Shown here piece by piece: positions 29,472-41,437 of a stretch of 64,000 nucleotides of DNA. Each line of letters starts with the position of its first letter. Position 1 is the stretch's first letter. The notes beneath the pieces were generated by a model that saw nothing but the letters and a program-made list of their open reading frames with translations, was not told where the DNA came from and searched no databases. Source of the DNA: Staphylococcus delphini (GTDB taxonomy: Bacteria; Bacillota; Bacilli; Staphylococcales; Staphylococcaceae). The stretch is taken from the NCBI RefSeq assembly GCF_900636325.1, contig NZ_LR134263.1, positions 310,001 through 374,000 on the forward strand, given 5' to 3'. The translations under genes were made by a program, and so were the position numbers.

Positions 29472-30134
29472 ATGAATTTCGAAAAATATATTGATCACAC
29501 GTTGTTAAAACCAGAATCAACACGTGCACAAATTGATAAAATTATTGAGGAAGCAAAAGCATATCATTTCAAATCGATTTGTATTAATCCAACACACATC
29601 GCTTATGCTGCAGAAAAATTAGCAGATTCAGATGTGCTCGTATGTACAGTAATTGGTTTCCCATTAGGTGCGAACACGACGGAAACAAAAGTATTTGAAA
29701 CAGAAGATGCGATCCGTAAAGGTGCAGATGAAATTGACATGGTGATCAACATTGGTGCATTAAAAGACCAACGTTATGATGACGTGCAAAAAGATATTGA
29801 AGCGGTCGTTAAAGCTGCAGAAGGTAAAACAGTTAAGGTTATTATCGAAACAGCACTTTTAACTGAAGAAGAAAAAGTTAAAGCATCTGAGCTCACTAAA
29901 GCAGCAGGTGCACATTTCGTAAAAACATCAACAGGCTTCTCAACAGGTGGTGCTACACCAGAAGACGTGAAGTTAATGAAAGATACAGTGGGAGAATCAG
30001 TAGAAGTGAAAGCAGCTGGTGGCGTACGTAACTTAGAAGATTTCAAAGCAATGATTGATGCAGGTGCAACACGTATCGGTGCAAGTGCCGGCGTACAAAT
30101 TATGCAAGGTTTAGAAGTAGATTCAGATTATTAA
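29472..30134 (+). CDS. deoC: Deoxyribose-phosphate aldolase
   Basis: This 220-residue class I aldolase splits 2-deoxyribose-5-phosphate into glyceraldehyde-3-phosphate and acetaldehyde during deoxynucleoside salvage. The Schiff-base lysine lies in [14 protein letters not shown], and the proton-relay lysine in the VKAAGGVRN block. KVIIETALL is also conserved. AAGGAG precedes the ATG. It is followed after 33 bases by deoB, the enzyme that makes its substrate. Confidence 0.96.
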   Translation: MNFEKYIDHTLLKPESTRAQIDKIIEEAKAYHFKSICINPTHIAYAAEKLADSDVLVCTVIGFPLGANTTETKVFETEDAIRKGADEIDMVINIGALKDQRYDDVQKDIEAVVKAAEGKTVKVIIETALLTEEEKVKASELTKAAGAHFVKTSTGFSTGGATPEDVKLMKDTVGESVEVKAAGGVRNLEDFKAMIDAGATRIGASAGVQIMQGLEVDSDY

Positions 30135-30167
30135 TCAAGGAATTCAATAAATGTGGGAGTGATTAAG

Positions 30168-31346
30168 ATGACAGTACCTTTTCAGCGCGTTCATTTAATT
30201 GTGATGGATTCAGTTGGGATTGGAGAGGGCCCAGACGCTAAAGACTTTAACGATGAAGGCTCACACACTTTAAAACATACGCTTGAAGGATTTGATCAAA
30301 AGTTACCAAACCTTGAAAAATTAGGCTTAGGGAACATTGCGCCATTACCAGTGATTGACGCTGTTGAACATCCTTTAGCGTATTATACAAAATTAAGTGA
30401 AGCGTCAGTCGGCAAAGACACGATGACAGGCCACTGGGAAATTATGGGCTTGAACATTATGCAACCGTTCAAAGTGTATCCAGAAGGTTTTCCAGAAGAG
30501 TTAGTTCAAGAAATCGAACAACTGTCAGGCCGTAAAGTTGTCGCAAACCGCCCAGCATCCGGTACACAAATTATTGACGAGTGGGGCGAACATCAAATGA
30601 AGACAGGGGACTTAATCGTCTATACTTCTGCTGACCCTGTACTTCAAATTGCCGCACACGAAGACGTCATTCCGTTAGAAGAACTGTATGACATTTGTGA
30701 AAAAGTCCGTGAATTGACAAAAGATCCGAAATATTTAATTGGACGTATTATTGCGCGCCCATACGTGGGTGAACCTGGCAACTTCACGCGTACAAGTAAC
30801 CGTCATGACTATGCATTGAAGCCATTTGGTAAAACCGTGATGAATACGTTAAAAGAAAATGACTACGATGTCATTGCGATTGGTAAAATTAACGACATTT
30901 ATGATGGTGAAGGTGTAACAGAAGCGGTACGTACGAAAAGTAATATGGACGGTATGGATCAATTAATGAACATCGTCAACAAAGATTTTAAAGGATTAAG
31001 CTTCTTAAACTTAGTTGACTTTGATGCGTTATATGGTCACCGTCGTGATAAGCCAGGCTATGCACAAGCGATTAAAGATTTTGACGATCGTTTGCCAGAA
31101 TTGATGGATGCGATGCGCGAAGACGATTTATTGATCATTACAGCGGACCACGGGAATGACCCAACGGCACCGGGTACAGATCATACACGTGAATACATTC
31201 CAGTCATCATGTATAGTCCGAAGTTTAAAGGCGGACATGCATTAGAAGGCGATACAACATTTAGTTCAATCGGTGCAACAATTGCCGATAACTTTGGTGT
31301 AACATTGCCTGAGTTTGGACGTAGCTATTTAAATGAATTGAAATAA
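30168..31346 (+). CDS. deoB: Phosphopentomutase
   Basis: This 392-residue metalloenzyme of the alkaline-phosphatase superfamily interconverts (deoxy)ribose-1-phosphate and -5-phosphate, feeding DeoC. The N-terminal metal box MDSVGIGE, the phospho-acceptor region [10 protein letters not shown] and the late metal ligands TADHGNDP and [10 protein letters not shown] are intact. I chose ATG 30168, with GGGAG upstream; the frame extends five codons further. The length equals that of the usual staphylococcal enzyme. Confidence 0.96.
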   Translation: MTVPFQRVHLIVMDSVGIGEGPDAKDFNDEGSHTLKHTLEGFDQKLPNLEKLGLGNIAPLPVIDAVEHPLAYYTKLSEASVGKDTMTGHWEIMGLNIMQPFKVYPEGFPEELVQEIEQLSGRKVVANRPASGTQIIDEWGEHQMKTGDLIVYTSADPVLQIAAHEDVIPLEELYDICEKVRELTKDPKYLIGRIIARPYVGEPGNFTRTSNRHDYALKPFGKTVMNTLKENDYDVIAIGKINDIYDGEGVTEAVRTKSNMDGMDQLMNIVNKDFKGLSFLNLVDFDALYGHRRDKPGYAQAIKDFDDRLPELMDAMREDDLLIITADHGNDPTAPGTDHTREYIPVIMYSPKFKGGHALEGDTTFSSIGATIADNFGVTLPEFGRSYLNELK

Positions 31347-31354
31347 TTGAGAGG

Positions 31355-31397
31355 AGTGGCTGATACCTGTAATGGGTGTCAGCTGCTTTTTTATTTT
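31355..31397 (+). terminator. deoCB terminator
   Basis: AGTGGCTGATACC pairs with GGTGTCAGCTGCT (with G-U pairs), followed by T6. Confidence 0.8.
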
Positions 31398-31880
31398 GGG
31401 GGCATCACTAGTTTTTGACTGTCGAAATTTTTAATCAATACAAAAAACTTTTCAACACATTATCAACAGATGTCTTATTGAGATTAAAACTTATCCAATG
31501 ACATACGAATCAATACATAAATTGCTGATAAAAAATATACAACACATTGAATTATATAAAAAATCATTTAAAAAGATATCAATATTGAAATGATATACAT
31601 CTGTGATACAGGATGATATCCAGTGTGAAAAAGTATATGTATAGACGCTTATTTTTAAAGTTTATATATATTAATTATTTTCCAGGAACACATGATAGAC
31701 CAAATAAGTTCATATTATTTTTTAATAGATTACAGTTGTTAAAAATGATAAAGGTGTTTAAAAACTTTATCATTCGTATGCTTAGAAGAGGAATCTAAAA
31801 AAATTAAGTAAGAAAAAACAAATAATATTAATTGTATAAATTATATGAAAGCATTCTACTTAATTCGCCTATTTTTTTAG
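31398..31880. other. Very AT-rich non-coding stretch
   Basis: About 480 bp, mostly A/T, upstream of the surface protein gene. A 61-codon open frame (31613-31798) has no ribosome site and a composition driven by the AT bias, so I do not call it a gene. Confidence 0.5.
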
Positions 31881-31911
31881 TTGTGTAATACAAAAGAATG
31901 GTATATTCTTT
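31881..31911 (+). promoter_or_regulatory. Promoter with overlapping dyad, surface protein gene
   Basis: TTGTGT (31881-31886), 17 bp, TATTCT (31904-31909). The perfect arms AAAGAAT (31893-31899) and ATTCTTT (31905-31911) straddle the -10, so a repressor could bind there (inference). Confidence 0.45.
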
Positions 31912-31955
31912 AATTCGTAGCACAATTTAATTTGATTAAGGAGATGATAAATTAT

Positions 31956-34900
31956 ATGAAAAAATCTAGAAAAAAGCGTGTTGATTTTTTACCTAACCGT
32001 CAAAATCGATATGCGATACGTCGTTTTTCAGTGGGCACTGCGTCAATTCTTGTTGGGGCAACATTAATTTTTGGGATTCATTCAAATGATGCATCGGCAG
32101 CAGTAGAAGACGCAACATCTCAAGAAGCAGAAACAACTAACGGAAATTCAAATAGTACAGAAGAGGCAACTACCAACGAAAGTACAACTGTAGAGGCGCC
32201 AACAAATGAAGAAGTGTCAACAGAAGAGAAATCAGAAGAGGCGCCAACAAATGAAGAAGTGTCAACAGAAGAGAAATCAGTAGAGGCGCCAACAAATGAA
32301 GAAGCAACAACGGAAGAGAAATCAGTAGAAGCGTCAACAAATGAAGAAGCAACAACGGAAGAGAAATCAGTAGAGGCGCCAACAAATGAAGAAGCAACAA
32401 CAGAAGAGAAATCAGTAGAGGCGCCAACAAATGAAGAAGCAACAACAGAAGAGCAATCAGAAGAGGCGCCAACAAGTGAAGAAGCGACAACGGAAGAGAA
32501 ATCAGTAGAAGCGCCAACAAGTGAAGAAGCGTCAACAGAAGAGCAAGCAGCAGAAGCGCCAACAAATGAAGAAGCAACGACACAAACTCCTGTAAAAGAA
32601 GAAACATCCTCAACGCAAGAAAATCCATCCATGACTACACCAGAAGAACAATTTTCAAATGAATTCAATCAATTAACATCTACAGAAGATAAAACAAACT
32701 ACACACGTGAATATTTAACTCAAAACACAAACCTTTCAGCAGAACAAGTGGATGCAACAGTTGAACGCTTGAAATTAAGTCAAGACAATCCAACAGCAGA
32801 AGATGTCTATTTCGCATTACTTAAAGATTTAGCTGATCAACAAGATGCCTTATCACCACGTGTGACACTTTTGGCAGCTAGAGATTCTGAACTCACGAAC
32901 GAAGAGTCTATCGCTTTAACTGAGAATAGTCCAATGTTCCGCGCAGCATTAGCGAATAGTCCTTCTGGCAATGATGTGGTATCAGAAGAAGATAACATCA
33001 TTGTGGCTGATGCACTCGCAAATGGCTACATCAAGTCACAAACAGACGCAACAAATGCGGCAAACACATTGTCAGGTCGTGCCTGGGTTGTGGATACAGG
33101 GACACCAGCGACAATGTCAAACGGTTTAACAGCTGTTCCAGAAGGCACAAAAGTGTATATGCAATGGATTGATACGGACGGTGCAGTTTCACCGGTGTAT
33201 CAAGCAAGTACGACAAACAAATTGAGTTCAAGTGGTGGTAGCCAAGTAGGTCCTGGTGCTTATGCATTTGATTTGCGTGAAGCATGGGTAGACTCAAACG
33301 GTAAAGCACATAAATATAACGCAACAAGTGGTCAATACTATCGTTTATGGATTGATGACTACAAAACAGCTGACGGTAATACAGCGACAATGTTACGTCA
33401 AGCAGGTGGTTTCTTCCCTGGATCATATATTAATTCCGTAACAGGTAATAACATTGGTCAATTTCCACTTATCGGTACGAACATGCAACGTACAGGTATT
33501 TTTATGGGTGTGATACCAACGAACGATTACATGACTACAGATCCAAGCAAATGGATTCAAGACAATGAGGGACCTATATCAAACCCAGCAGTAACGAGCA
33601 CAAGTGAATTTGTCAGTGGTAAAGTATGGTCTGAGACAGGTTCAGGTGACTATGCGAACTCTGCGACAGGTCCAAACTTTAACTCAGGCGATATTGCACG
33701 TGAAGGTTATCAAGTTGTCATGTCTTCATTAACAAGTGCTGGTGCGCAAGCGTATAAAGCACAAGTCGAATCGTTACCAACAGACCAACAAGCGGCAGCA
33801 GCACACCAATTATTCACTGACCATCCAGAATTTATTTCTGCGACAGTGACGGGTAAAACTGATGCAAGCGGTGCGTATACATTACGTTTCCCTTCAGGCT
33901 CATTGAATAAAGATTATCTCTATGGTTATGTGTTGGATAATAAAGGCAACTTGGTTAAAGGCTATTCATCATTCACGTCACCTTTATTCCGTTCGCCTAA
34001 CAGTAACTTATCTTTTGTGCCACAAACAGTGCCATATCATAGACCAGCTAAAAATGCTTGGGTGAATGTGAACTTTGCGCTTGTAGAAACAATTGAAACA
34101 ACTGTAGACATCACGAACTTTGATGTGACAGCCAACCCAGCACAACGTGGCGATACGGCTATCATTGATGTGACTTCTACAGCATTGTCACCATTACCTA
34201 CGCATGTTGAGTGGAGAGATTCAAAAGGGAATGTCGTTCAAAAGAGTGGAGATGTCACTACAGTAGAGGAAGCTGAAGCGGCAGGCACATTTACTATTCC
34301 TGATGATGCGAAAACAGGTGAAATCTATACAGTTTATATCGTTTCAGGAGGGAATGACGTTGCAGCAGACTCACTGATCGTCCAAGTACAAGAAAATGCG
34401 ACAACCTATGAACCTGTATATCCAACAACAACAGTTGAACAAGAGCAAACAGTAACAATTCCTACACCTACAAATGAAGATGGTGCAGCATTACCAGATG
34501 GAACAAAGTTTGAAGGTGGTAATAATGTACCAGAATGGGCAACTGTTAATGAAGATGGTTCGATTTCAATTTCACCAAATCAAGATGTGGAAAAAGGTAA
34601 TTACAATGTACCTGTTGTCGTCACATATCCAGATGGTTCAAAAGAAACAGTATTCGCATCAGTTTTAGTTCAAGAAGCTGTGCCAACTGCAGAACAATAC
34701 GATCCGACAAGTGAAACAATCAATAAGGAATATGGCACTACTGCAACAGAAGATGAAATTAAAGGGGCAGTCACTATTCCGGATTACCCAACAGATGGAG
34801 ATCAACCGACAATTACGATTGACGACCCAACTCAAATTCCAAATGGAACAGAAGAAGGTACAGTGAATGTGGGTGTCACAGTAACGTATCCAGATGGTTC

Positions 34901-37900
34901 AACAGACAAATTAACAGTACCAGTCGTTACAGGCAAACAAGCGGATAACGATAAGTATACGCCAGAAACAACGCCAATTACGAAAGACTTTGGTACAGGT
35001 GTCACAGAAGACGAAGTGAAAGGCTCAGTTACTGTTCCAGGTTATCCAACAGATGGAGATCAACCAACAATCACAATTGATGATCCAAGTCAATTACCGG
35101 ATGGTTCACAAGAAGGCACGACAGATGTAAGTGTGACAGTAACGTATCCAGATGGCACAACGGACCACACTACAGTACCAGTCACTATCGGTGAACAAGC
35201 GGATAACGATAAGTACACGCCAGAAACAGAAGGTGTCAACAAAGAGCATGGTACGCCAGTAACAGAAGATGATGTGAAAGGTTCAATCACAATTCCGGGA
35301 TATCCAACAGATGGAGATCAACCAACAATCACAATTGATGATCCAAGTCAATTACCAGATGGTTCAAAAGAAGGAACAACAGATATCGATGTAACAGTAA
35401 AATATCCAGACGGAACAACGGATCACATCACCGTCCCAGTGACTATCGGTGACCAAGCAGATAATGATAAGTACACACCAGAAACAACACCAATTACGAA
35501 AGACTTTGGTACAGGTGTCACAGAAGACGAAGTGAAAGGCTCAGTTACTGTTCCAGGTTATCCAACAGATGGAGATCAACCAACAATCACAATTGATGAT
35601 CCAAGTCAATTACCGGATGGTTCACAAGAAGGCACGACAGATGTAAGTGTGACAGTAACGTATCCAGATGGCACAACGGACCACACTACAGTACCAGTCA
35701 CTATCGGTGAACAAGCGGATAACGATAAGTACACGCCAGAAACAACACCAATTACGAAAGACTTCGGCACAGGAGTAACGGAAGATGAAGTGAAAGGCTC
35801 AGTTACTGTTCCAGGATATCCAACAGACGGAGATCAACCGACAATCACAATTGATGATCCAAGTCAATTACCAGATGGTTCAAAAGAAGGAACAACAGAT
35901 ATCGATGTAACAGTAAAATATCCAGACGGCACAACGGATCACATCACCGTACCAGTGACTATCGGTGAACAAGCGGATAACGATAAGTACACGCCAGAAA
36001 CAACACCAATTACGAAAGACTTCGGCACAGGAGTAACGGAAGATGAAGTGAAAGGTTCAATCACAATTCCGGGATATCCAACAGATGGAGATCAACCAAC
36101 AATCACAATTGATGATCCAAGTCAATTACCAGATGGTTCAAAAGAAGGTACAACGGATATCGATGTAACAGTAAAATATCCAGACGGCACAACGGATCAC
36201 ATCACCGTACCAGTGACTATCGGTGACCAAGCAGATAATGATAAGTACACACCAGAAACAGAAGGTGTCAACAAAGAGCATGGTACGCCTGTAACGGAAG
36301 ATGAAGTGAAAGGTTCAATCACAATTCCAGGTTACCCAACAGATGGTGATCAACCAACGATTACGATTGATGACCCAAATCAATTACCTGATGGTTCAAA
36401 AGAAGGTACAACGGATATCGATGTAACAGTAAAATATCCAGACGGCACAACGGATCACATCACAGTCCCAGTGACTATCGGTGACCAAGCGGATAATGAT
36501 AAGTACACACCAGAAACAGAAGGTGTCAACAAAGAGCATGGTACGCCAGTAACAGAAGATGATGTGAAAGGTTCAATCACAATTCCGGGATATCCAACAG
36601 ACGGAGATCAACCAACAATCACAATTGATGATCCAAGTCAATTACCAGATGGTTCAAAAGAAGGTACAACAGATATCGATGTAACAGTAAAATATCCAGA
36701 CGGAACAACGGATCACATCACCGTACCAGTGACTATCGGTGACCAAGCAGATAATGATAAGTACACACCAGAAACAGAAGGTGTCAACAAAGAGCATGGT
36801 ACGCCAGTAACAGAAGATGATGTGAAAGGTTCAATCACAATTCCGGGATATCCAACAGATGGTGATCAACCAACAATCACAATTGATGATCCAAGTCAAT
36901 TACCAGATGGTTCAAAAGAAGGTACAACGGATATCGATGTAACAGTAAAATATCCAGACGGAACAACGGATCACATCACCGTACCAGTGACTATCGGTGA
37001 CCAAGCGGATAATGATAAGTACACACCAGAAACAGAAGGTGTCAACAAAGATCATGGTACGCCTGTAACGGAAGATGATGTGAAAGGCTCAATTACAATT
37101 CCAGGTTACCCAACAGACGGAGACCAGCCAACAATCACAATTGATGATCCAAGTCAATTACCAGATGGTTCAAAAGAAGGTACAACGGATGTCGATGTAA
37201 CAGTAAAATATCCAGACGGCACAACGGACCACATCACAGTCCCAGTGACAATTGGTAAGCAAGCGGATAATGATAAGTACACGCCAGAAACAGAAGGTGT
37301 CAACAAAGATCATGGTACGCCAGTAACGGAAGATGAAGTGAAAGGTTCAATCACAATTCCAGGTTACCCAACAGATGGTGATCAACCAACGATTACGATT
37401 GATGACCCAAATCAATTACCTGATGGTACAAAAGAGGGTACGACAGATGTGAGCGTGACTATCACATATCCAGACGGTACAACAGACCATATCACCGTAC
37501 CAGTCACTATCGGTAAGCAACCAACTGAAGATAACGGTGCTACAGATAATGATGGCGATATGACACCAGGTACAGATGAAACGGATAACAATACAAACAA
37601 CGGCGGTGACATGAATCAAGGCACAGATGAAGGACATGGTGTTACTGATCATGACGACAATGTAAAACAAAATTCAAACGTCGACCATACGCCGGTTGAA
37701 CAAGGTGACAATCATGCGACTTCATCTGCGACAGACATGGATCCAATGCCAAGTGGTAGCCAAACAACTTCTGATGACATGAATGCAAAAGGTTCAACTT
37801 CAGAAAAAGCAAATCACAAACAACAGTCTGAACAATTACCAGACACAGGTGAGAGCAACACACAAAATGGTGCACTTTTAGGTGGATTATTTGCAGCACT

Positions 37901-37952
37901 TGGAGGCTTATTCTTAATCGGCAGACGTCGTAAAGAAAAAGAAGACAAATAA
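31956..37952 (+). CDS. YSIRK/LPDTG cell-wall surface protein with YPDG repeats
   Basis: A 1998-residue MSCRAMM-like protein. It has a YSIRK-type signal ([19 protein letters not shown]), a Thr/Glu/Ser-rich stalk of nine 15-residue repeats (about residues 79-212), and a non-repetitive probable ligand-binding A region (about 230-800). Eleven 86-residue YPDG (Rib/alpha-like) repeats follow (about 913-1859), then an Asp/Asn/Thr-rich spacer. The C-terminus has LPDTG at 1961-1965, a hydrophobic helix and a RRRKEKEDK tail for sortase A. Start ATG 31956 is chosen for the extended AAGGAGATGAT ribosome site; earlier in-frame starts overlap it. It likely acts in adhesion or biofilm. The ligand is unknown and I do not assign a published name. 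Confidence 0.92.
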   Translation: MKKSRKKRVDFLPNRQNRYAIRRFSVGTASILVGATLIFGIHSNDASAAVEDATSQEAETTNGNSNSTEEATTNESTTVEAPTNEEVSTEEKSEEAPTNEEVSTEEKSVEAPTNEEATTEEKSVEASTNEEATTEEKSVEAPTNEEATTEEKSVEAPTNEEATTEEQSEEAPTSEEATTEEKSVEAPTSEEASTEEQAAEAPTNEEATTQTPVKEETSSTQENPSMTTPEEQFSNEFNQLTSTEDKTNYTREYLTQNTNLSAEQVDATVERLKLSQDNPTAEDVYFALLKDLADQQDALSPRVTLLAARDSELTNEESIALTENSPMFRAALANSPSGNDVVSEEDNIIVADALANGYIKSQTDATNAANTLSGRAWVVDTGTPATMSNGLTAVPEGTKVYMQWIDTDGAVSPVYQASTTNKLSSSGGSQVGPGAYAFDLREAWVDSNGKAHKYNATSGQYYRLWIDDYKTADGNTATMLRQAGGFFPGSYINSVTGNNIGQFPLIGTNMQRTGIFMGVIPTNDYMTTDPSKWIQDNEGPISNPAVTSTSEFVSGKVWSETGSGDYANSATGPNFNSGDIAREGYQVVMSSLTSAGAQAYKAQVESLPTDQQAAAAHQLFTDHPEFISATVTGKTDASGAYTLRFPSGSLNKDYLYGYVLDNKGNLVKGYSSFTSPLFRSPNSNLSFVPQTVPYHRPAKNAWVNVNFALVETIETTVDITNFDVTANPAQRGDTAIIDVTSTALSPLPTHVEWRDSKGNVVQKSGDVTTVEEAEAAGTFTIPDDAKTGEIYTVYIVSGGNDVAADSLIVQVQENATTYEPVYPTTTVEQEQTVTIPTPTNEDGAALPDGTKFEGGNNVPEWATVNEDGSISISPNQDVEKGNYNVPVVVTYPDGSKETVFASVLVQEAVPTAEQYDPTSETINKEYGTTATEDEIKGAVTIPDYPTDGDQPTITIDDPTQIPNGTEEGTVNVGVTVTYPDGSTDKLTVPVVTGKQADNDKYTPETTPITKDFGTGVTEDEVKGSVTVPGYPTDGDQPTITIDDPSQLPDGSQEGTTDVSVTVTYPDGTTDHTTVPVTIGEQADNDKYTPETEGVNKEHGTPVTEDDVKGSITIPGYPTDGDQPTITIDDPSQLPDGSKEGTTDIDVTVKYPDGTTDHITVPVTIGDQADNDKYTPETTPITKDFGTGVTEDEVKGSVTVPGYPTDGDQPTITIDDPSQLPDGSQEGTTDVSVTVTYPDGTTDHTTVPVTIGEQADNDKYTPETTPITKDFGTGVTEDEVKGSVTVPGYPTDGDQPTITIDDPSQLPDGSKEGTTDIDVTVKYPDGTTDHITVPVTIGEQADNDKYTPETTPITKDFGTGVTEDEVKGSITIPGYPTDGDQPTITIDDPSQLPDGSKEGTTDIDVTVKYPDGTTDHITVPVTIGDQADNDKYTPETEGVNKEHGTPVTEDEVKGSITIPGYPTDGDQPTITIDDPNQLPDGSKEGTTDIDVTVKYPDGTTDHITVPVTIGDQADNDKYTPETEGVNKEHGTPVTEDDVKGSITIPGYPTDGDQPTITIDDPSQLPDGSKEGTTDIDVTVKYPDGTTDHITVPVTIGDQADNDKYTPETEGVNKEHGTPVTEDDVKGSITIPGYPTDGDQPTITIDDPSQLPDGSKEGTTDIDVTVKYPDGTTDHITVPVTIGDQADNDKYTPETEGVNKDHGTPVTEDDVKGSITIPGYPTDGDQPTITIDDPSQLPDGSKEGTTDVDVTVKYPDGTTDHITVPVTIGKQADNDKYTPETEGVNKDHGTPVTEDEVKGSITIPGYPTDGDQPTITIDDPNQLPDGTKEGTTDVSVTITYPDGTTDHITVPVTIGKQPTEDNGATDNDGDMTPGTDETDNNTNNGGDMNQGTDEGHGVTDHDDNVKQNSNVDHTPVEQGDNHATSSATDMDPMPSGSQTTSDDMNAKGSTSEKANHKQQSEQLPDTGESNTQNGALLGGLFAALGGLFLIGRRRKEKEDK
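32190..32590 (+). repeat. 45-bp tandem repeats (15-residue stalk)
   Basis: About nine copies of a 45-bp unit encode [15 protein letters not shown], with variants (N/S, A/V, T/S, K/Q). The last copy is partial. The units differ by few silent changes, so copy-number change by slippage or recombination is likely. Confidence 0.9.
34695..37533 (+). repeat. Eleven 258-bp repeats encoding YPDG domains
   Basis: The word GATAAGTA(C/T)AC recurs at 34950, 35208, 35466, 35724, 35982, 36240, 36498, 36756, 37014 and 37272, exactly 258 bp apart, with one more diverged unit before. Each unit holds [13 protein letters not shown] and a YPDGTTD strand. Unit 1 is the most diverged. Confidence 0.95.
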
Positions 37953-37996
37953 TCAACACCGCGCTACAATTCTCAATTCAATCATGAATAAGGCAA

Positions 37997-38037
37997 TGAA
38001 CAGGCTTGTCCTCTCTAATGGGGGCAAGTCTTTTTTA
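37997..38037 (+). terminator. Surface protein terminator
   Basis: AGGCTTGTCCTC pairs with GGGGGCAAGTCT using G-U pairs, followed by T6. Confidence 0.75.
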
Positions 38038-38337
38038 TGATTCAAGATACTACGACAATGTACTACAAAATGTCGAATAACAAACAAATTGCCATATATT
38101 GCATGTTGTATGTTGTGACAAACCGATTAGAATAGAACAGTAATCAAAAATGTAAGACGCGTTTTAAAGGGAGGTCATTATATGAATATTTTAACTTAAT
38201 TCAGGCAGAAGTCTCCCATCCTCTATAGGTGGGTGATGAATGCCGTTGGTAACTCGAAAACCGACATGCAAGGCTCATCTCCTTTTTATTTTGTTCTATG
38301 TTATAACCAGTCTATATAAGAAGTGAGTTGATATAAC

Positions 38338-38742
38338 ATGAAATGAGATATTAATAATCATTTGGTGTTTCTTCTCTATTATCATCCTGTGTTGGTTACT
38401 CAATACCGTAGACAAGTGATTGATGATAAAATTTCTGAATTTGCTAAAACAACTTTTGTACGAATTGCAGCGTCTTATCATATGACTCTAGTTGAGTGGA
38501 ATCATGATAAAGACCATGTTCATATTATGTTCAAAGCGCAACCAAAAACAGAATTGACAAAATTCATCAATACCTATAAAAGTGCCAGTTAGCGTTTGAT
38601 AAAACGAGACTTTCCAAAAGTAAGACAGTTTCTTTGGAAAGAAATGTTTTGGTCTAGAAGTTTTTGCCTTTTGACAACTGGTGGCGCACCAATTGACGTT
38701 ATAAAAAAATATATTCATAATCAAGGTTATAATCATAAATAG
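38338..38742 (+). pseudogene. tnpA: IS200-type Y1 transposase TnpA, two stops
   Basis: The frame from ATG 38338 to TAG 38742 (134 codons) encodes a Y1 HUH transposase. The metal-binding HUH motif HVHIMF and a C-terminal helix with the candidate nucleophile Tyr in VIKKYIHNQG are both present. In-frame stops occur at codon 3 (TGA, 38344) and at 38590 (TAG), where the flanks read YKSAS then RLIKRDFP. The second stop cuts the catalytic Tyr helix off, so this copy is inactive. Confidence 0.85.
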
Positions 38743-38756
38743 AGAGGTGGTAGCTT

Positions 38757-39898
38757 ATGGAACGATTCAAAGCATATAAATTTAGAATCTATCCAACTGA
38801 AGAACAAAAAATTTTCTTCGCTAAGTCTTTCGGTTGTGTCCGTAAGGTCTACAATCTCATGCTTGATGATCGAATGAAAGCTTATGAAGAAACTAAGCAT
38901 GTTTCTTCTAAAAAATGAAGTTCCCGACACCAGCTAAATATAAGAATGAATTCCCATTTTTGAAGGAAGTAGATAGCCTTGCCTTGGCTAATGCACAACT
39001 CAATTTAGACAAGGCATATAAGAATTTCTTTAGAAATAAAGCTGTTGGATTTCCTCGGTTCAAAAGTAAGAAGAATCCCGTTCAAAGTTATACCACTAAT
39101 AATCAAAATGGCACAATTTCCTTGATTGATAATAAATTCATCAAAGTTCCTAAGTTGAAGTCATTAGTTAAAATAAAGCTTCATAGACAACCTAAAGGTA
39201 TGATCAAATCAGCTACAATATCACGCCGTTCAAGCGGTAAATACTATGTTTCTTTGTTGTGCAAAGAAGAAGTTGCCGAGTTTCCTAAAACTAATTCTGC
39301 AATTGGAATTGACCTTGGAATTACTCATTTTGCCATTTTTTCTGACGGTCAAAAGATTGATAATAATAAGTTCACTTCGAAAATGGCACAGAAACTAAAA
39401 CGTGAACAACGTAAGTTGTCGAGACGTGCCCTGTTAGCCAAAAAGAAGGGTATCCATCTCTTTGAAGCCAAAAACTACCAGAAACAAAAACAGAAAGTTG
39501 CACGACTACATGAAAAAGTAATGAATCAACGCACTGACTTTCTAAACAAGTTGAGTACAGAGATTATCAAAAATCACGATATGATCTGTATTGAAGACTT
39601 AAACACAAAAGGTATGTTGCGAAATCATAAACTGGCTAAAAGTATTTCTGATGTGTCATGGTCTAGCTTTGTGACTAAGCTACAATACAAAGCTAACTGG
39701 TATGGACGTGAAATAGTCAAGATTGATAAATGGTTTCCATCAAGTCAAGTCTGTTCAGAGTGCGGACATAATGATGGCAAGAAAAATCTCAAAATTCGAG
39801 AATGGTCTTGTCCTATTTGCCATGCTCACCATGACCGAGATATCAACGCGAGCATCAATATTTTGACCGAAGGGCTACGAATGCAAACATTATCTTAG
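38757..39898 (+). pseudogene. tnpB: TnpB (RuvC-like, OMEGA) nuclease, frameshifted
   Basis: The frame opens at ATG 38757 after AGAGGTGG with the typical TnpB start MERFKAYKFRIYPTEEQ. It breaks in the A6 run at 38910-38915: one more A would join SSKK to [11 protein letters not shown]. The rest (38915-39898) keeps the RuvC residues in [12 protein letters not shown] (Asp) and [10 protein letters not shown] (Glu). It also has the zinc ribbon CSECGH...[15 protein letters not shown], with the last catalytic Asp. The 52-codon N-terminal piece is needed for the fold, so a full nuclease is not made unless frameshifting occurs. Confidence 0.88.
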
Positions 39899-40051
39899 AA
39901 AAGACCGATAACCGTAGGGACTACGGGGATAGCTTGGTCAATAAGAGAAACATCTGTTAGTAAAGAAATACACTTACAAGTACGCTCTATTCCCAAGAAG
40001 CTCCCACTTCAAGCGTTAAGAACTTTTAGGTTTTAGCTAAGTGGTGAGTAG
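39860..40051 (+). ncRNA. Probable omega/reRNA region of the IS element
   Basis: In IS605-type elements the guide RNA spans the 3' end of tnpB and the right end. Here the segment after tnpB holds CCGTAG/CTACGG and further short pairings, then the right-end GTGA/TCAC hairpin. Its guide would begin at the flank near 40052. Position-based inference. Confidence 0.4.
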
Positions 40052-41239
40052 TTCACTCCAAAACCTAAAAACATTCCAATTGCCGTAGTAAATGCGGATA
40101 AAGGAATCAAAATTCAAGATAAAGAAATGAATATCGCTAAAAATTTAGAATCTAAGTTGATGAAAAGTGATTCGGATACAGTAAAATGGATTAAAGTCGA
40201 TCGTGAAGCAGACTTAAAACAAGGGATGCAAAATAAAGATTATTTCGGTGCGATTGTCATTGAAAAAGATTTTTCTGAACATGCGATGAGTCACACGCAA
40301 AGTGTTGTGGGGAACTTTAAAAAACAAGAGATGGAAGCAAAAGTGAAATCAGGTGAAATCCCTCTAGAAGTTGCGCAACAAATGGCTCAAAAGAGTGGTG
40401 CGCAAAATATGAAGCCACAACAAGCGACATTCAAAACGATTGTTAATGAAGGTGCGGGGACACAGATTTCTCAAATGGTATCACAAATTCTTAATAGTAT
40501 GAGTAATCAAGTGAACCAAAACATTACAGCACAAAGTTTAAAAACGTTAGAGAGCCAAAATGTGACAGTGAAAGCGTCAGATATTCAAGGTTTAACACAA
40601 CCCGTTAAAGCTGAGCAACAAAAAATGAATAAAGTTGGTGACCACCAAGCAGGCGGTAATGGCCCATTTTTAATGTTCATGCCTGTATGGATGGGATCTA
40701 TCGTCATTTCTGTTTTATTGTTCTTCGCATTTAGAACGAGCAACAATATTTCTATACGTCATCGTCTGACTGCAGCGTTAGGTCAAGTTGTGATGACAGC
40801 AGTCACTGCATTTATCGGCGCCTTTGCGTTTGTCTACTTTATGCAAGGTGTACTGGATTTCAACTTTAATGATGTCAATGCGACAGCAACGTTTATTGCA
40901 CTTGCGATGATGGGCTTTGTTGGCTTGATCTTAGGTACAATGACATGGCTCGGAATGAAATCTGTACCTATTTTCTTCTTATTAATGTTCTTTAGTATGC
41001 AAATGGTGACATTACCGAAACAAATGTTGCCAGAGTTTTACCAAAAATATATGGTAGACTGGAATCCGCTCGTGCATTATGCAGATATGTTAAGAAGTAT
41101 TTTGTATTTAAATGAAGGTATTGAATTGAATAGTACGATGTGGATGTTGATTGGTTTTATGATTTTTGGCATTGTATCTACTATGATGGCGGCAATCGTT
41201 CGTCGTCACAGTGCAAAACGTGCAGAAATCCCTGCTTAA
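40052..41239 (+). pseudogene. YhgE/Pip-like membrane protein, 5' end lost to the IS
   Basis: The coding sequence resumes in frame at about 40052 (TPKPKNIPIAVVNADKG) and runs to 41239. The original start appears to be ATG 38182, with GGGAGG, followed by only five codons (MNILT) before the IS. The first membrane helix, normally about 25-30 residues, is therefore missing. The rest has the extracytoplasmic YhgE-type domain and about five C-terminal helices of an ABC-2-like permease, ending HSAKRAEIPA. An internal ATG at 40127 has no clear ribosome site. A full homologous family member lies at 60409. Confidence 0.75.
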
Positions 41240-41269
41240 TCATCTGTTATAAAAAGCACTCACACATAC

Positions 41270-41315
41270 AGCACCGTCATTTTCTGGCAAAAGTTAGGTC
41301 GTGGCGGTGTTTTTC
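41270..41315 (+). terminator. Terminator before lytS
   Basis: CACCGTC (41272-41278) pairs with GGCGGTG (41303-41309), followed by T5. Confidence 0.75.
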
Positions 41316-41437
41316 TATATTAAATCATTGTAACTGTAAAAAATTAGTCATTCTATCTATCGGGCATGTTTGTTGTGTTGTGATAAACTAGAATAAAGTT
41401 TCAAAAAGTCTCATCATTGCAAAAGGAGCCAAAATCG

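Larger units (their letters stand above)
38196..40051 (+). mobile_element. IS200/IS605-family element, decayed
   Basis: A tnpA (Y1 transposase) and tnpB pair in the same direction lies between hairpin-bearing ends. The left end carries CTCCCATCC...GGTGGGTG at about 38213-38236, and the right end shows the structured tail after tnpB. The boundaries are estimated from where the interrupted gene stops (ATG 38182 and a few codons) and resumes (about 40052). No inverted terminal repeats or target duplication are expected for this family. Both ORFs are broken, so it should not move by itself. Confidence 0.85.

Noticed and set aside
31613..31798. 61-codon frame upstream of the surface protein
   Set aside because: No ribosome site and a Phe/Ile/Lys/Asn-rich product as expected from AT-rich DNA. 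I recognise no similarity.
32120..32668. Long minus-strand frames of Ser/Val- or Leu-rich sequence inside the surface protein gene
   Set aside because: They are the reverse frames of a 45-bp repeat with biased composition. They have no ribosome site, and the plus strand is clearly coding.
34695..37533. Regularly spaced repeats that could be mistaken for a CRISPR array
   Set aside because: The 258-bp units are contiguous, translate to protein domains in one frame, and have no unique spacers.
38182..38199. ATG 38182 as a separate five-codon peptide gene
   Set aside because: It has a good ribosome site but is better explained as the severed start of the YhgE-like gene.
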